Source of the DNA: Durusdinium trenchii
Lineage: Eukaryota; Sar; Dinophyceae; Suessiales; Symbiodiniaceae
DNA length: 64,000 bases
Direction of reading: 5' to 3'
Assembly: GCA_963970005.1 (NCBI GenBank)
Contig: CAXAMN010026495.1
Span: 429,520 to 493,519 of the forward strand
Positions 21,556 through 31,400 of the stretch are shown in pieces; position 1 is the stretch's first letter; every line of letters starts with the position of its first letter. Made by a program: the position numbers and the translations under genes. The notes beneath the pieces were generated by a model. That model did not search any database and was not told the DNA's origin. It worked only from the letters and a program-made list of their open reading frames with translations.

Positions 21556-24500
21556 CTAGCGGCGTGCAGCCAAAACGTTGTTGCGGATCTGTTCAAACTC
21601 AAGATCTAATTCGACTGGGTGGATAACAGCCGGCTTGCCATCCATTTTCCAAATTAAATTGATGTGTCTCGCAGGCGGAGACTGCTGTCGAAGAAACTGA
21701 TCAAACTCAACCGCAAGGTGATGACCCGAAAGGAGCTTCGGCCGCCCCTTGAAGGCAGGAAAGCCCCCTCTGACACCCAGCCAACTAAGCTCATCAGTTC
21801 TACCAACGTTGGGGCGGTCATAATGGAATGGAAACATACCTTGGGAATGCAACCATTTAATGCACATACAAAAGATTCGAGATTGCGCAGCCAAGGTTTG
21901 AGGGCCCTTGGCATCGGCTTTTGTTGAGATGTCTTGCAACTGGAAGTTTGAAACCCCCCTCCAATCCCGCTGATTACCCGGTGCCATGTTGACCGGAGTC
22001 AGGGAACGGGTGGCTAAAGAGAAATCAAGATACAATTCTGTGAAGGTTATTCTGGTATTGCAATTACATCGCGGGCCACACCACTGCAATTGCCTCGCCC
22101 ACCACAAGAGCCGAAAACAAAAGATGGGGTGATATGGGCACCGCGCACATAATTCAAGATCAATGTCAAAATGCTTGGGGGAGGCATTTCCACAGGGTAC
22201 CCACTTCAACTGGGCAGCGGCGAAAACATCGTGTGGCTGAATCCTTCCCCTGGTTTGCGCTTCGACGGCCTGAGTTTTCCGAAATGCATTAATGGAGTCA
22301 ACCCAAACAGATCCAACAAACTTGAAAATTCGACCAAGATCCGCGCGCAGGGTTTCAATCCTATCCGAAATTTGTGTCCTCTGTCGGAGTAGCACTGGGT
22401 GGTCAATATAGAATACGTTTTTTGCCTGTAGGTCAACTTGTTCGTTGACATAAGCATGAAATCTAGCAGTACTATCAACAATGTTAATCCAGTTTTGATG
22501 GGCTTGCACCTTGGTTATGGTGATACCGCAAAATTGTCTAGCTTGGAGATGTTGGAATATATATTGCCAAATGTGGTTATAACCAGGTTGAACGGCCGGC
22601 ATGGTATGTGTCTCAAGTATAAACTGCAGCTGTTCAACAGCAGTGATACAATCAGAGAAAAGGTCAGCTTCCCTAGCATGATTTAGTGCCAATAAAATTG
22701 CAAACACTTCGGCCGTGTATGAATTGGGCACAATGCCGAGCACCTTTGCACGTGTGATTAGCTGGCAGGACAAGTCATCCGGGGATGCTTGGACAACAGC
22801 AGCACCGGCAATAGTCAGTAGCGGGTGGTTGTTACAAAAGGCAGAGCCATCCAAGAACAACATAGGTCGCAAGCCAACAACAAGCTCCTCGGTCGGAATT
22901 ACAAAAGGCAAATCATAATCAAGATCAGCTAGGAATTCTTGCAAAGGCATCTGGATCAAGTCAGGCAGTCCTAGCTGCAACATGTTTTGACCCATCTGGC
23001 CAGCATTTGCTTCTGTTATCAATGCCTCACACCTCTGTTGTTGCCAATTGGGACACTGGTAAATACGATGAATGCGCGAATCTGTCTGGCCGCAGAAGGG
23101 GCAGTTACCAGAAATATCAGTGCGAAAAACTTTAAACACATCTTGAGTCATTCGTTTACCAGTGATATATGCCGAAATCTGAGCCTGATGTGAAGGGCTC
23201 AGCTTCTGGAAAGCAAACTGAATTGCATCGAAGTCAAACGGCGTGTTGGCAAAATCTTTCCTATTAATGAACTCCGGGAGACGGAGGTTCCAAAGATAAC
23301 GGCAAATGATCTTCAATAGCTTTGATGAGATATGTTCCAAGTTCACAAAACCAAATTCTGTCTGCGCGCCAAAAGAATTATTAATGATAACAGGGTGACA
23401 ATTGATTTTCCTTAATGCAAGAATCAGGCTGGCATATGGCCCGGTGGCTTTCTTCATGGAAGGGTTCAGATCCTGAAATGCCTGCCTGGCAGCAGTTTTT
23501 CGCAAAGGAAAAGTCACAAAGTATCTTCTTAAAGTAAGGGTGCGATTGGTGATATCCTTGAATTCCGGATCCAAAGACTCAATGGCATTGCAGGCCAAGA
23601 ATGGGTTGGCACCCCCTTTAGACCTATTTATAGCAGCTGCAGTGGCTGTACATAGATGGTGAAAATCCTCTTTTGCCATGATCGACACAGCTGCCCCATA
23701 AAACTGTTTCGAATGAGCTGCAGCTGAAGTCATTTTGGGTCTAAATGAATTTGGAATCTTTAGCTTGGCTATTTGCTTACATTTGTCAATAGACTTATGA
23801 ATCTTTAGTGCACCTGTGGGCTTACGCCGCTTTTTGGAATAATTTTGTTGGACTCCTAAATCTTTGGCTGTCTCACAGACCGGGATTCCAAGGGCGTTGT
23901 TTTCGCCTTGGAGTATTTTACGTTGAGTCGTGTGGTTTGCCCGTAGCCAAGATTTGGGTCGCGAAATCTGCATTCGAATGGCTGCAAGGAATTCTGCAAG
24001 GTGGTTTAGGCCACATAACAACTGGTCAGCATTTGGGTGAACGAAAGACCAGTTGTCCGCAAAGAAAAGGCACTGTGCGTGTGGGATCTTTTCAGACAAG
24101 ATCTTCCATGCCCAGATGCTGATGGCTAACATCGCAGGAACAGCAAACGAACATCCTTCCACAATCCCAGTTGTGGTGTGAAATCGTTCACCAGCTGCGC
24201 CGTCAATGATGAACACTCTCTGCATGGCATCCATGGCAGCAAGAAATGCAAAAGTAATCTTTGGTTCAGCCCCCATGACAAGGAGCACTTCTACAAGCGG
24301 CATCCTAGGTACAGCGTTGTACGCTTTAATCAGGTCCAAGACAACCCCTGAGATCTTTTTATTCTCTACAAGTGCATCCTCAATGAGGTCCGCGTTAAGG
24401 AGGGCAATTAATTCACTGGAAATACCCATGGCCGGGCCTCCAATTTGTTTAGGCAAATTATTCGTGAGGAACTGGCCTAATTGTTTGCCCCTAATCTTAC

Positions 24501-24731
24501 TCCACAATCGATAGATTTTGGAAAGAATCGTGATGGGCCGAATATCCAGTGGTGAAGTGGGGGTATGGCCTTTAGTTAGACATAAAGTCTTGGCAATGAC
24601 CCATTGCTTTGGCCAACTCCTGGTATCCTCAAAGTGGTTGAGGAGATCAGCCAAGCATTGAATGATTCGTGCTGGCAGTTTGAGGAGGTCAGTAGTCGTA
24701 AACCCATCACCTCCCCTGGCACTAGCTTTTT
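21556..24731 (-). CDS. Reverse transcriptase with zinc motif and RNase H (element 1)
   Basis: Copies element RNA into DNA. The frame opens after a stop near 24740 and ends at 21556; it has no ATG at its head (the first usable codon is a TTG at 24654), so it is probably an extension of the upstream endonuclease frame. Counting from 24654: motif A VVLDLIKAYNAVP (Asp near residue 107), motif B GIVEGCSFAVPAM (163-175), motif C FFADNWSF (197-204), where the usual second Asp is Asn. Thumb and a C-x2-C-x7-H-x4-C zinc motif (CPFCGQ to YQC) follow. RNase H has LDGSA, SYTAEVFAILLAL, LFSDC and a late NEQVD, giving the four expected acidic positions. Length and order fit a LINE with a 3' RNase H. Confidence 0.88.
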
Positions 24732-27707
24732 GGTAGTTTTAATGGCATGGTATAAGTCAATCTGGGAGATCTGACTATACTGCATTATAGTTTCCGATTT
24801 GGCAGCATCAACAAATTTTTGCACGGCAGCAAATTCTTCTTCATATCGTTCATCCCTCTGGAAGAAGGAATTCCATTCGGAAGCAACTAATTGATGCATT
24901 TTGTTATGGTTCAAAGTCCAGGCATCCTGCTTAACAATGAGATCCTGTGACCAAAGCTTAATCGGTTTATCCATAATGAAAGCATTATCAAGGATCTGGA
25001 CTATACAGGCTTGCTGACCCTGAAATTTGATAGTGTCCAATCGTAAGTCAGGTGGGCATTGACAGAGGATGTGTGTCTTCCCCAGCTTTGGCCACGTCTG
25101 ACGCGGGATGGAAAATTCCAATGGCTTATGGACAAACTGCATAGGTGGGAGACTTTCATCGGCAATAGCCTTAAAAGATTGTTTTCCACCTTTCTGTAAG
25201 TCCAAGAGTTTATTGATGTATCTAATTCTTCTATTTTCCCTAGCGAAGTACGTCGTGTTCGACGCATGCCATTCGAGGTAAACATCGGCAAGCGCGGCAG
25301 CGTATTCCAAGTCTGGACAACAAGTTGGGATGAACCCGGCGCCGCACTGGAAAATCCAACTTGCAAAACCTCCTGTAAAACCTTTGGCATTCAAAATGGC
25401 TGTCCAAAGCACTTCCAACTGGTCGGCAGCTTTGGTTGAGCGGTTACGGTAGAAACACTTGATCTGTCGGACAAGACTCTGTAAGCGATGCGCTTGCTTA
25501 AGGTGCCTACGATATTCCACAGTTGGCGTTGCAGAGACACACTGGAGATCGCCCCATCTTGCCTGTTTAGGGATCGGATGATCCACATTATCCCTAACGA
25601 ACAATGGCCTCCTGCAACGTCCGAAGAAATCTCGTTTGAAACTGATCGGCTGCCCCGAGGAATCCGTGGCCGCAGAAGCCAACGTGTTTTCCGCAATTTG
25701 AGTCCATAGCAAGCCAAGGGCATCTACATCACCTTGTTGTTTGAATGATTCAATCTTATGTTTGGCCCCATCAAGTTGGCGAGTAGCAACTTCCTGGGCA
25801 GTGGTTGAGTCAGAAATAAAATCGTCAAAAGACTGGGGTAACACCCATTTGTAAATTGGTATGTTGAAATCCGGGAGTTCAGTTTCTAAGGCCAGCACAG
25901 GGTGAGCACTAAACATGTTAAAATCAATGATCTTGCAGGAACAAAAACCACACATCCATTCCCTGGAACAAAGGATGAAGCTGTGTCTTGTCGCATCTTT
26001 ACATGTGTTTTCCGGCTCCGTGTCGTTCCTTTGAGCATGGAACATTGCTGCATCAAACCATCCCAAAGCCTGAAGTTTCGGCCAAAGGGAAAGGCTATCG
26101 AGATCAGTGTTAAAGTCCCCTGCAATAATGGCTGGGCCTTGGAAGGCTAGAGCTGCCCTGACAACATTGGAAAACAAGGCATCAGTGATGGCCTCTGGGG
26201 CACAATATCGGGAGTTCTTTGGAGGTCCATAGATGGAAGCAACAAACCCCATCAAATGAGGTTTGATTTGAATAAACGCGGTGTTAACTCTCTGAGGGTC
26301 AACCGGTGGCTCAGGCAGCAAGGCACCAGCACTCTTCAACGGTCGATGCGATAAAATTGCGGTACCACCTGCCATACCACGAAGGCTGTCAAAGGTATTG
26401 GTGTAAGGCACCACCGGTTCCGACCAAAGTGAATGAATGTTCTTGGAGAACAATTGATTTTTGGTGATGCGGAGAGCATTTCGTGTATGGCTTGTTTCAG
26501 CCACCAAATGAACACCAAGCGGCAAAGAACAAATATCATCAAGTTTACCGAAAATGGCAGTCGGGTTATAATGTACGACATGGAATTTATGTGCGTCCTG
26601 ACTGCCGGGGCCTGGATTGGTGGCTTCCACAACACGCACATACAATTTTCCCAAATATGATATCAGATATCCAAGGAACAAGGTGTGCATGTGCAGACAA
26701 CTAGTTCTAGGGTGGAAACGAATTCTTGGTTGTTGAGCACCGAAAAAGGAGTGCGGCCTCCATCGAGAATCGGCACCAATTGATGTACGAAATGATTGTA
26801 CGACATGTGGTGACACATGTTCATATTGAAAATAAGGCACCATCACTGTGCGTTGAACAAGTGACAGGAACCAGAGGTAACAGCAACAAAGGACATCGAT
26901 GCACCCCGTGAAGGAGATCTTACCAGGATCAAAGGGAAAGTGGAGGCCCAACAAACAACTCCACATCAACCCCGAGGGCATGGTTTCAAATGCATACTTC
27001 TGCAGTGGTGTCTGTGACTCACACGGCAAGTATGTCCATGAATTCCAAAAACCACGACGGAAGCGGTAGCGGCGCCTGCAGATTTTCCGCGCGGCTAGGA
27101 TGCAACGTCTGCTTCTGTTGGGATGGCATCCAACAGCATCATAACTCATGGCCAAGCACAAGAGCACTGCAGCATGGATGAATGCAAAGCAAGCCATGGA
27201 AAGGGCTTTCTTGCGCACATGACTGGCATTGCTGCGTCGAAAGGACTGAGTCCTGAAATTTGCAACCCTGGCAACATGATTAGCTACCATGGGATATGGC
27301 CGGCAAAAGAAGGCATGAATTGGCAAAACATGTCGAAACCTGTCTGCGAGAGGCCGAAACTCCGTGACCAAAGCACAATCACTGCCACAAAGATTCCAGC
27401 GACATGGCATGTCACGTGCCAAACAATGTCTCTCATCGCCACAAAAGCACGGCCGAGCTTCCAAGGAAACACAAGGTGCAACTGGCGGAGCAGGTTTGTG
27501 AAAGGTAGAATTACTCACATCATATTGCAAATCATCCGGCCGTACAGAAAGGCCGGCCTCCAGAAAAGCATCATGCGAGCAGGGGACAAGCACTTGCAAA
27601 TTGAATTGTACACCTTTTTGGTAATTATCCGAGATTTGCCAGAGACGGCATGCTTGTGCACCATGTATGAACTGCGCGAAAATGATCGCGACAAACCATG
27701 TAAGCAT
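24576..27707 (-). CDS. Endonuclease (EEP/APE-like) protein (element 1)
   Basis: ATG start at 27707; 1043 aa. The first ~365 residues are Cys/His-rich with hydrophobic stretches and are not recognised. After NPGPG (near residue 370) comes an endonuclease/exonuclease/phosphatase domain of the kind LINEs use to nick target DNA. It shows a VVHYNPTAIFGK strand, VAETSHT (metal-binding Glu), ASIYGPP, AGDFNTDL (catalytic Asp and Asn) and FSAHPVLALE (catalytic His). The Asp normally present in the last block (S-D-H) is Ala here. The C-terminus resembles the N-terminal linker and fingers region of LINE reverse transcriptases. The frame then breaks at an A5 run (24727-24731), beyond which the reverse transcriptase continues in the -1 frame. 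Confidence 0.82.
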   Translation of the reverse strand: MLTWFVAIIFAQFIHGAQACRLWQISDNYQKGVQFNLQVLVPCSHDAFLEAGLSVRPDDLQYDVSNSTFHKPAPPVAPCVSLEARPCFCGDERHCLARDMPCRWNLCGSDCALVTEFRPLADRFRHVLPIHAFFCRPYPMVANHVARVANFRTQSFRRSNASHVRKKALSMACFAFIHAAVLLCLAMSYDAVGCHPNRSRRCILAARKICRRRYRFRRGFWNSWTYLPCESQTPLQKYAFETMPSGLMWSCLLGLHFPFDPGKISFTGCIDVLCCCYLWFLSLVQRTVMVPYFQYEHVSPHVVQSFRTSIGADSRWRPHSFFGAQQPRIRFHPRTSCLHMHTLFLGYLISYLGKLYVRVVEATNPGPGSQDAHKFHVVHYNPTAIFGKLDDICSLPLGVHLVAETSHTRNALRITKNQLFSKNIHSLWSEPVVPYTNTFDSLRGMAGGTAILSHRPLKSAGALLPEPPVDPQRVNTAFIQIKPHLMGFVASIYGPPKNSRYCAPEAITDALFSNVVRAALAFQGPAIIAGDFNTDLDSLSLWPKLQALGWFDAAMFHAQRNDTEPENTCKDATRHSFILCSREWMCGFCSCKIIDFNMFSAHPVLALETELPDFNIPIYKWVLPQSFDDFISDSTTAQEVATRQLDGAKHKIESFKQQGDVDALGLLWTQIAENTLASAATDSSGQPISFKRDFFGRCRRPLFVRDNVDHPIPKQARWGDLQCVSATPTVEYRRHLKQAHRLQSLVRQIKCFYRNRSTKAADQLEVLWTAILNAKGFTGGFASWIFQCGAGFIPTCCPDLEYAAALADVYLEWHASNTTYFARENRRIRYINKLLDLQKGGKQSFKAIADESLPPMQFVHKPLEFSIPRQTWPKLGKTHILCQCPPDLRLDTIKFQGQQACIVQILDNAFIMDKPIKLWSQDLIVKQDAWTLNHNKMHQLVASEWNSFFQRDERYEEEFAAVQKFVDAAKSETIMQYSQISQIDLYHAIKTTKKLVPGEVMGLRLLTSSNCQHESFNAWLISSTTLRIPGVGQSNGSLPRLYV
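24727..24731 (-). other. Apparent -1 frame change, A5 run
   Basis: On the minus strand the endonuclease frame reads ACC AAA AAG. A one-base back-step at the A run gives KASARGGDGFTTTDLL, which fits the reverse transcriptase that follows, while the original frame runs on into unrelated residues to 24576. The new frame is closed by a TAA just upstream, which pins the change to this short interval. It is either a lost A or a slippage site. Confidence 0.65.
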
Positions 27708-27725
27708 GCATGACGGTGGGCCTAG

Positions 27726-28496
27726 TCACGATGTGGAGGTCTTGGCCCGTTTGCATGGGTCGGTCTCATCAACTTTATTCTCTATGGCCGACAGCCGAGT
27801 TTCAACGGACTTCCCAAATTGCTGGAAAAGGGCATCCATTTTCTGCAGGATGGCTGCGTTACCATCGTTGATGGCCTGCTGCATGGACTGCTGCATCACA
27901 TCCACCCGTGCCGTACACTGATCTTGATTCTTTTTGATCTCTATCACAGCCGCTTGTTGCTGCTGATTGCCCAGGTCTAAGGCAGTCACTGCAGATTTGA
28001 TGTCGGCCATCTGGGACTGTGTCTCACGCATTTTGTCAGCAATCTTGTCATTGATGATGTTCGTCAAACGCTCTTGCAACTCATCCATCCTGGTGGATGT
28101 CGTGCTGGTTGGTGTGTGCGAAGGCGTAGCATGCACAACTTGATATTGAACGTCCTTGGTAATGTGAGGTTTAGGCGTGGTAGCCTTCTTGTCCAACTTG
28201 ATCACAGAAACATAAGTCTCATTGATCTGGAAGTACATGAACGGCGGCTCCGACTTAGCATTGAGCAGCCAGGCCCCACCTCTGGTAGGTCGGACAGCAT
28301 GTGCATCTTTCCACCCCAAACCCTGGAGTACTGCGGTCAAATTCTCATGGGTGGTCTGATTCTTGAGGCCCTTGAGAAGAAACCAATCAGCATCTGACTG
28401 AACGAGTCCTTCCTGGATAGCAATGCTCTGTGGCAGGATCTTGGATATGCTCCCTCCTTGTGCGAATGGCATAGTTGGCCGCACACTCGACGACAC
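27726..28496 (-). CDS. Coiled-coil ORF1-type protein (element 1)
   Basis: The 256-residue frame lies between the methyltransferase ORF and the endonuclease ORF, and overlaps the former by 110 nt in another frame. The nominal first codon is GTG right after a TAG; the first ATG encodes MPFAQGG. Residues about 40-110 (DADWFLLKGLKN, then RGGAWLLNAKSEPPFMYFQI) look like a small alpha/beta domain. A Thr/Pro/Ser linker and then a long heptad-rich helix (RMDELQERLTNIINDKIADK onwards) predict a coiled coil of about 100 residues, with a basic KRAK end. In LINEs such proteins are RNA-binding ORF1 chaperones; that role is inferred. It may be made by a frame change or reinitiation after the methyltransferase ORF, since the useful reading switches inside the overlap. 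Confidence 0.65.
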   Translation of the reverse strand: MSSSVRPTMPFAQGGSISKILPQSIAIQEGLVQSDADWFLLKGLKNQTTHENLTAVLQGLGWKDAHAVRPTRGGAWLLNAKSEPPFMYFQINETYVSVIKLDKKATTPKPHITKDVQYQVVHATPSHTPTSTTSTRMDELQERLTNIINDKIADKMRETQSQMADIKSAVTALDLGNQQQQAAVIEIKKNQDQCTARVDVMQQSMQQAINDGNAAILQKMDALFQQFGKSVETRLSAIENKVDETDPCKRAKTSTS

Positions 28497-31400
28497 CTAA
28501 GGTCTTGGCCACATCCTTAGCTAGGCACACAACTTCGTCCAGTGATTTGCCTGGAATCTGAATCAAACTGTAAGCCAAATCCCGCTTTTTATCAGGTGTT
28601 TTGGGAGCCAAGAAAATCCCTGCAACACCTGATCGCTTGAGGATGTCATCAGCAACTGCAAGCCTGACCTTGCAAAATCCGTGGATGTAGTCAGCATAGT
28701 CGTGCTTGGATTTCCAACGATGCTTGTCATATGGCGAAATGCTCCAAGCCTCAATCACAGCATCCTTCCTCATCTCGGGGATGTGCAAACCAAGATAGGC
28801 CAATGGTGATTGCACCTCATTCCAGTCATTCACGAGGTCCTTGCAAATCTTGAGTTCAAGGACAACAACCGGCGTCTCGACGAGCTTGGTTTGAGGCCAT
28901 TTGTGCTGGAATTCAACCTGCGGTTCACCGAAATTGAGAATCACAACCGGCACAATGATGGGGTTGAGCTTATGGTCACTTGCAGGCACATGGACAATCG
29001 GCATACCCCCAAAGGGCTGGTTTGTGAGCACAACCAGCGCGAGTGGTTGGACCGACAGGCTACGAACCGGCATGCACTTCAAGGCTTCTGCCGGGGACAC
29101 CACTGCAATACCTGTTGAATCCGGCGCAAAGGCATTGATGTCAATCTTGGGCACTGGCGAACCATTAGCGAGGAAATGCGTCGTGTCAATGACCACTTGT
29201 TGTGTGGATGCTTCTTGGAACTTCTGAACTGACGGTGTGGCACTGGATGATGCAGCTTGAGCTCGGGCCTCCGCCCTGCCAGCCTTCTTCTGTGCTTTCA
29301 ACTCATCCGGCGTAATTAAACGAAGCTTGGCATCGTTTGCCCATTGCTTGAGATATCCCCAAAAGGTCTGTGCATCATCATGCATGTGGGCTCGGATTGT
29401 GGCATGGTCGAGTTTGGCAAGGACAGCCTGAACCCTCGCCTTGACGGCGTCAGCTGGCACACCACGCTTCGTCAGGAGCGGCTCTAGAAACTTCACAAGA
29501 TCCTCAGACTTGGCTCCTCCTGGCAAGGCACAAACCCTAATTTGTATCTCATGCTTACTGCAAACATGCTGAATCTGTTGGCGTGGATCCAATGGCTTGC
29601 CATGCTGTAGGACAATCATGGTCAGATTGCTACGATGCAGAACTTGATAGGATGCAGCCAACTTGGTGAGCGTCCATTCTTTGTCCACTTGAACACGCTT
29701 GGCGCGATAATCGAAAGGACCTTGCACCCACAGTTGCATGAGGCAGGCAGGATCATTGGTTGATGGTGGACCAAAAGGCAAAAGGAATTCCAAATCGGTG
29801 ACAGGCCAAGGCTTGAACCCTTCGAAATGAACCTCCAATTTGGTCTTTGCAATCAATGTCTCCACTGTATCGGTCGGATCGATGATAGCACTTTCAGCTG
29901 TGACATTTGGGACAGGGTCACGGAAGTCTGGAAACAGGGTTTGAACCAACTTCCCAACCGGCTCCTGTTTGTTGACGGCAACTGATCGAATAGAGCCCCA
30001 ATTTGGGTTCCTGGCAGCAAAACGAACAGCGGCCGAATCGGCAGGGACCGCATTGTCAGAATGCATCGGATTGGTGACCTTTACACCGGCTACAGTGACC
30101 TCCTTGGTATTTGCAAAATCACAAAACTTCTTTGGCATGAGCTGTCTGGTATCCAATGGATTGGTGACCAGGGCTGCCTTAAACGAAGTGCTCAATTGTT
30201 GCAATACAAATGCAGACTCCGGCATGGGTGCATGATCATCAAGGATGACAACCTTACTTGGCAGTACACCGCATTGAGACGCGACATAAGCAATAAGATC
30301 GGAGAATTTCCAACAGACATCGACGGAAACCAAAAGGCTATCCTGAGTGAAGGCGGGCGAAACCAACCGATCAATCTTGACTGTGTCCAGGAAGATGGTG
30401 CACGGCTGTTCTGGGTTGACCCGATCATGGAACCCAACTTCAGCAATATCATGTTGGATGATCTGGAAATGACACTCCAAGGCATGTGGCAAGGCCTGTT
30501 GAATGGCAAAACCAATGTTGGTGTCCTTTGGCAACCAGACAAACTCGGTCCAAATCTTCTGTTCATGGAGCAATTGGCAAGGGACCATGTTTGCAACTTG
30601 AACCAATCTACCCTGTTCCCAGGAATTGAGGTGTTCAACCGGCAAGAGTTCCTGAGACCCTTCTTCGAAGGCACCTTGGTCGAGCGGCTGCGTATAAAGC
30701 CTTGCGGCCACTGAGACACGCTGCAAGTCCTTGGGCTTGAGATATGGCATGGCAAGGTCCACCTCGCACGGGTCCATACCTACCACCTCGAAAGGCACAG
30801 TTGGTGAGATGTCCTCACTTCGGGCTCTCTTGGCTTGGGAGTCCTCTGGGGAGTCCTCATCATCAGTCTGAGATCGTTTCCGTTCAGCAGCACCTGGGAA
30901 AGCGAGATGGGCAAAGTTCCCATCCCTGACAACAACATTGTCACCAAACCTGCCGGTGCGATCGAAAATCAACTCAACCAAATCTGCAATGCAGAGGACA
31001 TCGGTACGAAACGGCGAGTCCTGACCTAACAGGAGATGGGTTCTCCAAACCTGCAACGTGGAGTGGGCAAATGAAATGGCATTCCCAATCAACCGGTGTG
31101 CAGATCGAAAATCGGCTGGCAAAATCAACTTCGAACTGAATCCAAGGGCGAATGCACCCTCAAATGGGGAGAGATAGCGAATGTGATCACCATCTTTGAG
31201 AAACCATGAATGAAGGCCATGGTGCTTCAACAGGTCACGTGGCAGTTCATGTTGACCCCCGTAACATGACATCAGGGAAGGCACCGGTTCCCATTGCCCT
31301 ATGGTCCTCCTCTTAAGCACATCGTCTTGTGAGGAAATGGCTGGTCCATTCATCATGTGTTTCGGCAGCAGCGATCGATCTTTTGCCAGCTCCATCGCAT

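Noticed and set aside
28400-31100. Plus-strand frames of up to 217 aa opposite the methyltransferase ORF
   Set aside because: Shadow frames of the 1334-aa minus-strand protein; no motif of their own.
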